64,000 bases of DNA from the NCBI RefSeq assembly GCF_900172255.1, contig NZ_FWFU01000001.1:496001-560000 (forward strand), in the 5' to 3' direction. The position numbers and the translations under genes were made by a program. This DNA comes from Roseovarius halotolerans (GTDB taxonomy: Bacteria; Pseudomonadota; Alphaproteobacteria; Rhodobacterales; Rhodobacteraceae). The notes beneath the pieces are model-generated. The model searched no databases and had not been told where the DNA came from. It saw only the letters and a program-made list of their open reading frames with translations. Shown in pieces: positions 25,576-34,240 of the stretch (positions within the stretch are counted from its first letter, which is position 1; each line of letters starts with the position of its first letter).

Positions 25576-26034
25576 CTAGCCGATGGGGCCGGTGCGCCGC
25601 TCCTCGCTCAGGATGACATTGGCCTCCACATCGCCGACGCCGGGTAAGGTCATGAGGCGGCGGCGCAGGACGCGTTCGAAATCGGCGATGTCGCGGGCCA
25701 CGACGCGCAGGCGGTAGTCGTAAAGGCCGAGGATATGCTCGACCGTCTGCACCTCGGGGATGGCAGAGACGGCGCGCTCGAAATCCTCGAGGCTGACGCG
25801 CCCCTTGGTGACCAGCTTGATCCCCAGAAACACCGTCACGCCGAACCCGAGCTTCTCTCGGTCGAGATCCAGGCGTTGCCCCTTGATGACACCGCTTTCG
25901 CGCAGGCGCTTGATGCGCCGCCAGGTTGCGGGCTGAGAGAGGTCCAGCTTGCGGCCAAGGGCGCTGGCGCTTTGGGTGGCGTCGCGGCAAAGTTCGCGCA
26001 GCAGGCTGCGGTCGATCGTGTCGAGGTCGATCAT
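25576..26034 (-). CDS. Lrp/AsnC-family regulator (second of a pair)
   Basis: The 152-residue protein has an N-terminal helix-turn-helix (about 5-55; DRSLLRELCRDATQSASALGRKLDLSQPATWRR in pattern) and a C-terminal RAM effector domain with VQTVEHILGLYDYRLRVVARD and LMTLPGVGDVEANVILSE. Lrp proteins respond to amino acids and form dimers and octamers. Its ATG overlaps the stop of the upstream Lrp gene by four bases (ATGA), so the two are co-translated and may form mixed oligomers. Confidence 0.92.
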   Translation of the reverse strand: MIDLDTIDRSLLRELCRDATQSASALGRKLDLSQPATWRRIKRLRESGVIKGQRLDLDREKLGFGVTVFLGIKLVTKGRVSLEDFERAVSAIPEVQTVEHILGLYDYRLRVVARDIADFERVLRRRLMTLPGVGDVEANVILSEERRTGPIG

Positions 26035-26486
26035 AGCGGCAGCACCTCGTCGGACTTGATCCGCGCGACATGCATCAACGCTTCGATATCGGCGATATGG
26101 GGCAGGGTCAGGATATCGGCGCGATAGATCTGCTGATAATGCGCCATGTCCCGCGCGATCACCGACAGGCGCACGTCGACGCGGCCAAGAAATGTCTGAA
26201 TTTCAACTACATGGCTGACATCGCGCGCGGCGTCCATGAACTCGTCGAATGCGCGCGCTTGTGTCTTGTCGAGCGTGATGCGCAAGGAAACCTCGACCTC
26301 GTAGCCAAGCGCGCGCCAGTCGATCACCGCATGGTTGCCCCGGATGATCCCTGTTGCCATCAGCCGCTCCAGCCGCCGGGCGCAGGTCGCGGGTGTCACG
26401 CCCGCAAGATCGGCAAGATCCGCAGGGCTGAGGCCGGGGTCGTGCTGGTAATGGCGCAGTATGCGCCGGTCTGTGTCGTCGAGCAT
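26031..26486 (-). CDS. Lrp/AsnC-family regulator (first of a pair)
   Basis: The ATG at 26486 gives 151 residues beginning MLDDTDRRILRHYQHDPGLS. The helix-turn-helix region has PADLADLAGVTPATCARRLERL and the RAM domain VSHVVEIQTFLGRVDVRLSVIARD with LTLPHIADIEALMHVARIKSD. It is divergent from ilvC, with about 134 bases between starts. Control of ilvC, of the downstream aminotransferase, or of itself is plausible, as for other Lrp proteins beside branched-chain amino acid genes. Confidence 0.92.
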   Translation of the reverse strand: MLDDTDRRILRHYQHDPGLSPADLADLAGVTPATCARRLERLMATGIIRGNHAVIDWRALGYEVEVSLRITLDKTQARAFDEFMDAARDVSHVVEIQTFLGRVDVRLSVIARDMAHYQQIYRADILTLPHIADIEALMHVARIKSDEVLPL

Positions 26487-26581
26487 GAAATTATCGCAAA
26501 TCTGGATTTTTGAGAATTGATATCGCACATAACGAAGGAATGAAACGGCTTTTGCGCGCTATTTTCCTGCGGGGCGCGTAA

Positions 26582-27643
<1,062 letters not shown>

Positions 27644-27673
27644 TCCGGGCCGTGGCCTGAGCGACAGCGGATC

Positions 27674-27700
27674 GACCCCGGCCCTTGGGCCGGGGTCTTT
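27674..27700 (+). terminator. Terminator after ilvC
   Basis: GACCCCGGCCC and GGGCCGGGGTC form a perfect 11-base-pair stem with a two-base gap (TT), followed by TTTCATTT. It ends the ilvC transcript before the DMT exporter gene. Confidence 0.85.
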
Positions 27701-27725
27701 CATTTCTCGGCGGTGAGGAACGCAA

Positions 27726-28637
27726 ATGCCTGAAATAACGGGAAAAAGCTGGCTGATGGTGGCGACGCTGGGGCTGGTCTGGGGCGCCACCTTCATGGTG
27801 ATGGAGATCGCGCTGGAAGGCATCACGCCGTTCTGGCTGGCCTCGGCGCGGATCGGGTTCGCGACGCTGCTGATGATGGCATTCTGGGGTTTCAGGGGCT
27901 TCAAGTTATTTGCGCAACCTATTGAAAAGAAGGATGTAACGCGTCTGATCGCCATTGGTGCGCTATCATCCGCAGTACCGTTCATGTTGCTGAGCTGGGG
28001 GCAGCAATATGTGACGTCGGGCTTTGCCGGGGTGTCGATGGCGGCGGTGGCGTTGGGTGTGCTGCCGCTGGCGCATTTCATGGTGCCGGGCGAGCGGCTT
28101 TCGCCGCGAAAGGTGGCGGGATTCGTTATCGGGTTTGTCGGGGTGGTCGTGTTGATCGGTGGGCAAGCCTTTGAATCAACGGGTGAATCCCTTGAATTCT
28201 ACGGGCGGGCAGCATGTCTGGGCGCGGCGAGTTGTTACGCGCTGAGCTCGGTTCAAATGCGTCTTTTGCCGACGGTCGATTCAATCGGGCTGAACGCGGT
28301 GACACTGATGATCGGCGCGGTGATCGTCATTTCGGCGGCCTGGGCAGTCGAGGGGGCGCCGCCAGAAACAGATCGTAACACATTGTATGTATTGCTTTTT
28401 CTTGGCCTCGTTCCGACTGCCGGAGCGTCCTTGTTGAGGGTGTTGGTGATACGGTCGGCGGGGCCTGTGTTCATGAGTCTGGTGAATTACCAGGTGCCGG
28501 TCTGGTCGGTGCTGCTGGGGGCGCTGATCCTGTCGGAGCCCTTGCCACCAAGCCTTTTGACCGCCTTGTCACTGATCCTGTGCGGTGTCGGATTGAGCCA
28601 ATACGGGGCCTTGAAGCGCCTGTTCGGGCGCGGCTGA
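27726..28637 (+). CDS. DMT-superfamily (EamA) transporter
   Basis: The 303-residue protein has ten predicted membrane helices in two EamA repeats. Repeat signatures are VATLGLVWGATFMVMEIALEG at the start and SLVNYQVPVWSVLLGALILSE in the second half. Such proteins are drug/metabolite exporters of the inner membrane, often exporting amino acids. The position right after ilvC suggests, but does not show, a link to branched-chain amino acids. Base composition is slightly less GC-rich than in its neighbours. Confidence 0.88.
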   Translation: MPEITGKSWLMVATLGLVWGATFMVMEIALEGITPFWLASARIGFATLLMMAFWGFRGFKLFAQPIEKKDVTRLIAIGALSSAVPFMLLSWGQQYVTSGFAGVSMAAVALGVLPLAHFMVPGERLSPRKVAGFVIGFVGVVVLIGGQAFESTGESLEFYGRAACLGAASCYALSSVQMRLLPTVDSIGLNAVTLMIGAVIVISAAWAVEGAPPETDRNTLYVLLFLGLVPTAGASLLRVLVIRSAGPVFMSLVNYQVPVWSVLLGALILSEPLPPSLLTALSLILCGVGLSQYGALKRLFGRG

Positions 28638-28641
28638 GACC

Positions 28642-28712
28642 GTACAAAATGTCCGTTTTGTACGCTGCTTTTGTACGGAATTCACCGGGTCGCCCGGATA
28701 TTTTGTACAAAA
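28642..28712. repeat. Cluster of GTACAAAA/TTTTGTAC palindromes between convergent genes
   Basis: Half-sites lie at 28642-28649 (GTACAAAA), 28656-28663, 28669-28676 (TTTTGTAC) and a full 12-base palindrome TTTTGTACAAAA at 28701-28712. A small hairpin ACCGGG-TCG-CCCGG-like stem and GGATATTTT lie inside the cluster. A consensus DnaA-box 9-mer (TTATCCACA) is found just after, at 28729-28737. The cluster fills the gap between the DMT exporter and folP stops. Function unknown. Confidence 0.6.
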
Positions 28713-28752
28713 CCGATTTTCAGGCATTTTATCCACAGGTGGCGCCGGAAAA

Positions 28753-29769
28753 TCAGCCCGCGTCCTGACCGAGGGTGGCGGCCTGCCAGAGGCGCAGCGC
28801 CTCGGCGGTTTCACGCACGTCATGGACGCGCAGGAGCTGCATTCCCTGTGCCACCCCGGCGAGGGCCACGGCGATCGAGCCGGGAGCGCGGTGGCGGGCA
28901 TCCTCGGTGCCGCCGATGGTGCCGATGAATCGCTTGCGCGATACGCCGAGCAACACCGGACATCCCAGCCCGTGAAACAGCGAGAGATTTTGCAGGAGCG
29001 ACAGGTTGTGTTCCAGCGTCTTGCCAAAGCCGATGCCGGGATCGACCACGATCCGGTCGGCGGGAATGCCGAGTGCGGTGAGCGTGTCGACGCGTTCCTG
29101 GAGGTAGTCGTAAATGTCGAGCGCGACATTGTCGTATTGCGGATCGGCCTGCATGAGGTCGGGCGTGCCCTGCGCATGCATCACGCAGACCGGCAGACCG
29201 GCGGCGGCGGCGAAAGGCGCCAGATCCGGGTCGAAGGTGAAACCGGCCACATCATTGATGAGGTTCGCCCCGGCCGCCTGGGCGGCGCGCGCGACGGGGG
29301 CCTTGCGGGTGTCGATGGAGATCGGGATGCCGGCCTCGCCCCGGATCGCGGAGATGACCGGCGCGGTGCGACGGATTTCCTCGTCTATCGGGATTTCGCG
29401 CGCGCCGGGGCGGGTCGATTCGCCGCCCACGTCGATCAGGGCCGCGCCCGCGCCGATCATGTCGCGGGTATGGGTGAGCGCGGCGGAGGCTTCAAAATGC
29501 TCGCCCCCGTCCGAAAAGCTGTCGGGCGTCACGTTGAGGATGCCCATGAGCTGCGGGCGCGAGAGATCGATCCCGGCGATGGGCGCGCGCGGCGCGGTCA
29601 GGCGGTCAAGCGCCTCGGGCGGCACCTGCGCGGCGGGCAGGAGGCGCGAGGGGGCGTCGCGGCGGATTTCCTCGACCGTGTCGAACCAGAGCCAGCCACC
29701 GGCCAGCGGCAGAGCCGTATCGGGGCGGCAATGGTCATAGCGGGGAACGGGGCGGTAATAGCTGGTCAT
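28753..29769 (-). CDS. folP: Dihydropteroate synthase
   Basis: The ATG at 29769 lies after CAGGACAACAGATC; 338 residues. A family-specific N-terminal extension (about 70 residues, MTSYYRPVPRYDHCRPDTAL) precedes the TIM barrel. The barrel carries LMGILNVTPDSFSDGG, IDVGGESTRPGA, ISIDTRKAPVA, LINDVAGF, VVDPGIGFGKT and LLGVSRKRFIG. The enzyme joins p-aminobenzoate to the pterin pyrophosphate in folate synthesis and is the sulfonamide target. folB lies 58 bases upstream on the same strand, forming a folate operon. Confidence 0.96.
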   Translation of the reverse strand: MTSYYRPVPRYDHCRPDTALPLAGGWLWFDTVEEIRRDAPSRLLPAAQVPPEALDRLTAPRAPIAGIDLSRPQLMGILNVTPDSFSDGGEHFEASAALTHTRDMIGAGAALIDVGGESTRPGAREIPIDEEIRRTAPVISAIRGEAGIPISIDTRKAPVARAAQAAGANLINDVAGFTFDPDLAPFAAAAGLPVCVMHAQGTPDLMQADPQYDNVALDIYDYLQERVDTLTALGIPADRIVVDPGIGFGKTLEHNLSLLQNLSLFHGLGCPVLLGVSRKRFIGTIGGTEDARHRAPGSIAVALAGVAQGMQLLRVHDVRETAEALRLWQAATLGQDAG

Positions 29770-29827
29770 GATCTGTTGTCCTGCTGGGGCGCGCACGCAA
29801 AGGCGGATACACCGGCATGATGCAGAG

Positions 29828-30757
29828 TCAAAGCCCCGATTGCGCGATGTCCTGCGCCAGAACCGGCACCGGCGCGCCGCGCGGGGGCGTTTCACCGATC
29901 AGGAGCAGGTCGGAGCCTTCCATGTGACCGGCGAACCATGCGGCCAGAGCGACGGGATCGTCGGGGCCGGTGGAGGGGCCGTCAACCGCATCGAGCACGA
30001 TCTTGGAGGGCGCCCAGACGCTGATCTGGCCGTTCTTCATCGCCCAGTCCAGTTCGGTGCGGGTATTGACGACGACGCAGCGGTCGTCGCGCCCCGCAAG
30101 AACCCAGGCGTTCTGTTCGATTGACAGCAGGTCGACGCGCCGCTGGGTCATCTTGTGGCCGGTGCGCGGGCCTTCTGCCTCGGGGTGGCCGACGCAGAGG
30201 ATCACCGGCTCGGCGCGGGCTTCGAGCTGATCGAGCCAGCGGGCGAGGTTCGGCGAGCGGATTGCGGCATTGGTCAGGAACACCACATGCGGGTGGGGCG
30301 TGGTGTCGGCGTGCTGGCCGATGGGTTTGGTCGCAAGGTCATCGACCGAGCGGACGATTTCGACGCCAAGCGCGCCGGGGCCGCGATCGAGTTTCTCGAT
30401 GCGCACGAAGCTGCGAACGGCGCGGGGTTCGCGCAGGATGCGTTCGGCGATGCGTTCGGCGAGGGTTTCCAGAAGGTTGAGCCGTTCCGCGGCCAGTTCG
30501 GCGGCGATGGCTTCGGTCACGCGGTCATAGCTGAGGATGCGGTCGACGTCGTCGTCGAGCGGGTCCGAGACCGGGCGGACCTCGACCACGACATTGAAGC
30601 AGACCCGCTGTGTCACGCCGCGTTCTGCCTGGAAAGCGCCGATCTCGACCTCGACGATATGGTCGCGCAGCGAGATGCGGTCCAGCGGCCCGTCGGGTTC
30701 GGTGGCGTTGGCCCGCGCGGCGGGATGTTCAAAGGCGAGGCGGATCTCGTTGCTCAT
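29828..30757 (-). CDS. folB: Dihydroneopterin aldolase with C-terminal extension
   Basis: At 309 residues it is about 190 longer than a simple FolB. The aldolase domain (about 20-140) has DRISLRDHIVEVEIGAFQAERG, ILSYDRVTEAIAAELAAERLNLLETLAERIAERIL-type sequence and the closing RIEKLDRGPGALGVEIVR. The C-terminal half (about 150-309) has VVFLTNAAIRSPNLARWLDQL, VWAPSKIVLDAVDG and DDPVALAAWFAGHMEGSDLLLIG, which recalls amino-acid-kinase-like proteins. That part is not a known folate enzyme. FolB cleaves dihydroneopterin in folate synthesis; folP lies downstream. Confidence 0.88.
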   Translation of the reverse strand: MSNEIRLAFEHPAARANATEPDGPLDRISLRDHIVEVEIGAFQAERGVTQRVCFNVVVEVRPVSDPLDDDVDRILSYDRVTEAIAAELAAERLNLLETLAERIAERILREPRAVRSFVRIEKLDRGPGALGVEIVRSVDDLATKPIGQHADTTPHPHVVFLTNAAIRSPNLARWLDQLEARAEPVILCVGHPEAEGPRTGHKMTQRRVDLLSIEQNAWVLAGRDDRCVVVNTRTELDWAMKNGQISVWAPSKIVLDAVDGPSTGPDDPVALAAWFAGHMEGSDLLLIGETPPRGAPVPVLAQDIAQSGL

Positions 30758-30854
30758 GGCGAGGGCTTAGCATGGAGCGCGGCGCGGGGGAATGCGCGAA
30801 AACGACAGCGCCGGGCGCGCGGGCGGCAGGGCAGGGAAGGCGCAGGGGGAAAAG

Positions 30855-30886
30855 AAAACAGGCCCCGGAGAATGTCCGGGGCCTGT
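30855..30886 (-). terminator. Terminator of ctaD
   Basis: Read on the minus strand, CAGGCCCCGGA and TCCGGGGCCTG form a perfect 11-base-pair stem (five-base loop) followed by TTTTCTTTT. It lies 23-54 bases after the ctaD stop. Confidence 0.9.
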
Positions 30887-30908
30887 CGCAGCTTTGTGCC
30901 GGTCTGGA

Positions 30909-32582
30909 TCAGTGAGCGGGCTGTTTGTCCCAGTCTTCCTGCTTGGGCAGCTGCTCGAACGTGTGTTCGGGCGGCGGGCTGGGCAGGGTCCATTCCAGCG
31001 TGTCGGCATATTCGTTCCAGGGGTTCGCCTCGGTGGCCTTGGCGCCGCGCAGCAGCGAGTAGAACATCACGCCGAAGAAGAACACGAAGGATGCGAAGCT
31101 GATGAAGGCGCCGATCGACGACCAGTAGTTCCAGACGGCGAAGGCCTCGGGGTAGTCGATATAGCGGCGCGGCATGCCCTGACGGCCCAGGAAGTGCTGG
31201 GGGAAGAATGTCAGGTTGGCACCGATGAACATGGCCCAGAAATGCAGCTTGCCGGCCCATTCGGGATACATGCGCCCGGTCATCTTGGGGAAGTAGAAGT
31301 AGATCCCCGCGAAGATCGCGAACACGGCCCCGAGGCTCATGACGTAGTGGAAGTGCGCCACGACATAGTAGGTGTCGTGATAGGCGCGGTCCACGCCTGC
31401 CTGGCTGAGGACGATGCCGGTGACGCCGCCCACGGTGAACAGGAACAGAAAGCCGAAGGCCCAGAGCATCGGCGTCCTGAACTCGATCGAGCCGCCCCAC
31501 ATGGTGGCGATCCAACTGAACACCTTCACGCCGGTGGGCACCGCGATCACCATCGTGGCCATCATGAAGTAGGATTGCTGAGAGACGCTCAGCCCCACAG
31601 TATACATGTGGTGCGCCCAGACGACGAAGCCGAGGAAGCCGATCGCGATCAGCGCCCAGACCATCGGCAGGTAGCCGAAGATCGGCTTGCGCGAGAAGGT
31701 CGCGATGACGTGGCTGATGATGCCGAAGCCCGGAAGGATGATGATATACACCTCGGGGTGGCCGAAGAACCACAGGATGTGCTGGTAAAGCACAGGGTCG
31801 CCGCCGCCTGCGGGATCGAAGAAGGTGGTCCCGAAGTTGCGGTCGGTCAGCAGCATCGTGATGGCGCCGGCCAGAACGGGCAGCGACAGCAGGATGAGCC
31901 AGGAGGTGACGAAGATCGACCATGCGAAGAGCGGCACCTTGAACAGCGTCATGCCCGGAGCGCGCATGTTGAGGAAGGTGGTGATCATGTTGATCGCGCC
32001 GAGGATCGAGCTGGCGCCCGAGACGTGGACGGCGAAGATCGCAAGGTCCATCGAGATGCCGGTCTCGTTCGCGGAGAGCGGCGGGTAAAGCACCCAGCCC
32101 ACGCCCGCACCGAGCTGCCCGTTACCGCCCGGAGACAGCAGCGAGGCGACGCCGAGCGATGTGCCCGCGACATAGAGCCAGAAGCTGAGGTTGTTCATCC
32201 GGGGGAAGGCCATGTCGGGCGCACCGATCTGGAGCGGCATGAAGTAGTTGCCAAAGCCCCCGAACAGCGCCGGAATGACGACGAAGAACATCATCAGCAC
32301 GCCGTGATAGGTGATCATGACGTTCCAGAGATGTCCGTTGGGTGTGCATTCGCCCGCGGCGGCCGCGGTGAAGCGGGCCCCCTCGAGGCACATGTATTGC
32401 ACGCCCGGCTCCATCAGTTCCATCCGCATGTAGACGGTGAACAGAACCGAAATCAGGCCCACGACAGCCGAGGTGATCAGGTAAAGGATACCGATATCCT
32501 TGTGGTTCGTGGACATGAACCACCGGGTGAAGAACCCGCGCTGATCCTCGTGTTCGTGGCCGTGAATGGCTGCGTCTGCCAT
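30909..32582 (-). CDS. ctaD: Cytochrome c oxidase subunit I (aa3 type)
   Basis: The ATG at 32582 follows AGGAGGCAGCC and gives 557 residues with twelve membrane helices. Features are [40 protein letters not shown] (heme His), [17 protein letters not shown] (CuB His and cross-linked Tyr motif), WAHHMYTVG (CuB His pair) and [18 protein letters not shown] (heme a/a3 His pair). This is the catalytic subunit of the aa3 oxidase that takes electrons from cytochrome c. It stands alone here; other subunits are elsewhere. An FNR-type box lies about 114 bases before the start. Confidence 0.97.
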   Translation of the reverse strand: MADAAIHGHEHEDQRGFFTRWFMSTNHKDIGILYLITSAVVGLISVLFTVYMRMELMEPGVQYMCLEGARFTAAAAGECTPNGHLWNVMITYHGVLMMFFVVIPALFGGFGNYFMPLQIGAPDMAFPRMNNLSFWLYVAGTSLGVASLLSPGGNGQLGAGVGWVLYPPLSANETGISMDLAIFAVHVSGASSILGAINMITTFLNMRAPGMTLFKVPLFAWSIFVTSWLILLSLPVLAGAITMLLTDRNFGTTFFDPAGGGDPVLYQHILWFFGHPEVYIIILPGFGIISHVIATFSRKPIFGYLPMVWALIAIGFLGFVVWAHHMYTVGLSVSQQSYFMMATMVIAVPTGVKVFSWIATMWGGSIEFRTPMLWAFGFLFLFTVGGVTGIVLSQAGVDRAYHDTYYVVAHFHYVMSLGAVFAIFAGIYFYFPKMTGRMYPEWAGKLHFWAMFIGANLTFFPQHFLGRQGMPRRYIDYPEAFAVWNYWSSIGAFISFASFVFFFGVMFYSLLRGAKATEANPWNEYADTLEWTLPSPPPEHTFEQLPKQEDWDKQPAH

Positions 32583-32689
32583 TGGCTGCCTCCTGCTGGT
32601 CAATTCCCTGGGGCACGATTCTGGATGAGCGGGCCCCTCGTATCCATTCAGGTTTTAGAATGCCGAGACAGGGGGGGCAATGCGAGAGT

Positions 32690-32703
32690 TTGACACAGAT
32701 CAA
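32690..32703. promoter_or_regulatory. FNR/FnrL-type box upstream of ctaD
   Basis: TTGACACAGATCAA matches TTGAT-N4-ATCAA with one change (C for T). It sits between the ctaD start and the cytochrome c2 gene, in an AT-rich patch ending ATTATTTTTG. FnrL control of the aa3 oxidase by oxygen would be sensible; the assignment is inferred from the match. Confidence 0.5.
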
Positions 32704-32810
32704 TTATTTTTGTCGCACCCCCTCGCAATGCGGGATCGTGGCGACATGCAGACCGCCGCGCCCGGCGGGGGCGCGGCGGCGATGGGTCAAGCCCTTGAAA
32801 CGGGCTGTTA

Positions 32811-33227
32811 TTACTGGGCCGAGAAGGTGGCGAGGTAGGCGGCCACGTCTTCGCCGCCCTTGGGCAGCTTGAAGGTCATCTTGGAACGGGCGCCGGAATC
32901 GCCGGTCTGCTCTGCGAGGAAGGCCTTGGGGTCTTCGACGTAGGGAACGATGTTTTCCTCGCTCCAGACCAGCCCGGCCTCGCCTGCCGCGACGATGCTG
33001 TCGCCGTATTTGAAATCCTCGACGCTGCCGGCGGTGCGGCCGATCACGCCGTAGAGGTTGGGGCCGGTGCGTCCGCCCTTGACGATCATCTCGCCGTCAT
33101 CGGCCTGGATCATGTGGCAGGCCTTGCACTTGCGGAATTCCTTTTCGCCCTTGTCGGCGTCGCCGGCCGCGAGTGCGGGGGCTGCAAGCGCCAGAAGGAC
33201 TGCGGATGCGGTGAACATTGATTTCAT
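32811..33227 (-). CDS. cycA: Cytochrome c2 / c550-type class I cytochrome
   Basis: The 138-residue precursor has a signal peptide ending at ALAAGD (about residue 21). The heme motif CKACH lies near residues 34-38, followed by a c2-like insertion (GEMIVKGGRTGPNLYGVIGRT). The sixth-ligand Met lies in the segment SKMTFKLPKGGEDVAAYL. It carries electrons in the periplasm from the bc1 complex, and probably from SoxCD/SoxXA, to terminal oxidases such as the aa3 oxidase encoded next to it. A promoter with long inverted-repeat arms lies upstream. Confidence 0.92.
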   Translation of the reverse strand: MKSMFTASAVLLALAAPALAAGDADKGEKEFRKCKACHMIQADDGEMIVKGGRTGPNLYGVIGRTAGSVEDFKYGDSIVAAGEAGLVWSEENIVPYVEDPKAFLAEQTGDSGARSKMTFKLPKGGEDVAAYLATFSAQ

Positions 33228-33242
33228 GTCGGCCTCTTTGCT

Positions 33243-33292
33243 GATTGGCTATTTGGCTGTCGCGCGCTTGTCATTCCATTACTTAGCCAATC
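33243..33292 (-). promoter_or_regulatory. Promoter with spaced inverted repeat upstream of cycA
   Basis: GATTGGCTA (33243-33251) and TAGCCAATC (33284-33292) form a perfect 9-base inverted repeat with 32 bases between arms (centres 41 apart, about four helix turns). On the minus strand, ATGACA (33274-33269) and TAGCCA (33251-33246), 17 bases apart, could be -35 and -10 elements, so the proximal arm overlaps the -10. A regulator-bound loop or two operator half-sites is possible. Confidence 0.45.
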
Positions 33293-33443
33293 CAGCGGGC
33301 AGGGCAACAGGGGCAAGGCCCCGGATCGGCGATTTCAAGCCCATGCAAGGCCAGCAGAACAAGGCCTGCGCGCCCGTGACGCAGGCAGTTGCACGATTTC
33401 AGGACAGGTGAGCCGGGGCGCGGGTGAGTCGCTGCACGGGTGT

Positions 33444-34160
33444 TCAGGCGTCCGGCAGGCACATGGCGGGCCGGGGCGCGGGGAAGGCGCGCGCGAAACT
33501 CTGATGCAGCGCCACGTCGAGATCGTCCATGCCGACCGGCAGGCCCAGATCCACGAGGCTGGTGACGCCATGATCAGAGATGCCGCAGGGCACGATGCCC
33601 GAAAAATGCTCGAGATCGGGTTCCACATTGATGGAAATGCCGTGAAAGCTGACCCATTTGCGCAGCCGGATGCCGATGGCCGCGATCTTGTCCTCGGCGG
33701 GCAGGCCGGCGGCGGTCAGGGGCTTGTCGTCGCGCCTGACCCAGACGCCGACGCGGCCGTCGCGCAGCTCGCCGCGCACATTGAAGCTGTCGAGCGTGTC
33801 GATCACCCAGCCCTCGAGCCGCTGCACGAAGGCGCGCACGTCGCGGCCGCGCCGGTTGAGGTCGAGCATCACGTAGATCACCCGCTGGCCGGGGCCGTGA
33901 TAGGTATATTGCCCGCCGCGCCGTGTGGGGTGCACCGGGAAGCGGTCGGGCGCGGTCAGATCGGCGGGATCGGCCGATGTTCCGGCGGTGTAGAGCGGCG
34001 GGTGCTCGAGCAGCCAGATCGCCTCGGGGGCGGTGCCCTGGGTGATTCGCGCAACGCGGTCCTCCATCGCGGCGACGGCGGCCGGATAGGGCACCAGCCC
34101 CGACGAGCGGTGCCATTCGACGCCTTCAACCGTGTTCTGGAGGGTTTCTTCGGTCAACAC
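33444..34160 (-). CDS. lipB: Octanoyl-[acyl-carrier protein]:protein N-octanoyltransferase
   Basis: The 238-residue enzyme has the LipB motifs [62 protein letters not shown] (catalytic Lys segment) and [18 protein letters not shown] (nucleophilic Cys, near residue 190). It moves octanoyl groups from ACP to lipoyl domains; LipA then inserts sulfur. It stands alone, divergent from the large secreted protein gene. Confidence 0.96.
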   Translation of the reverse strand: MLTEETLQNTVEGVEWHRSSGLVPYPAAVAAMEDRVARITQGTAPEAIWLLEHPPLYTAGTSADPADLTAPDRFPVHPTRRGGQYTYHGPGQRVIYVMLDLNRRGRDVRAFVQRLEGWVIDTLDSFNVRGELRDGRVGVWVRRDDKPLTAAGLPAEDKIAAIGIRLRKWVSFHGISINVEPDLEHFSGIVPCGISDHGVTSLVDLGLPVGMDDLDVALHQSFARAFPAPRPAMCLPDA

Positions 34161-34240
34161 GGGGGAATTCTCTGCGACAGAAAGGGAGGGCGTGCTAGAA
34201 TGGTGCGGGATTTGACGCGCAACATTACCGGAGGTTCAAC

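Noticed and set aside
25576..26486. Siroheme decarboxylase pair (AhbAB/NirDL), which are Lrp-like
   Set aside because: Both proteins keep normal Lrp DNA-binding and RAM motifs, and no heme d1 or siroheme gene is near.
28642..28737. A replication origin formed by the palindromes and the DnaA box
   Set aside because: There is only one DnaA box, no neighbouring dnaA, parAB, hemE or rep gene, and no long AT-rich unwinding region.
30792..32693. A 633-codon open frame on the plus strand opposite ctaD and folB
   Set aside because: It is antisense to the clearly conserved ctaD. The product is rich in His, Glu and Arg without domains, the usual shadow in GC-rich DNA.
32753..32778. A rho-independent terminator for the cytochrome c2 gene
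   Set aside because: The 11-base-pair GC stem is perfect but no T-run follows on the minus strand, so I did not list it as a terminator.
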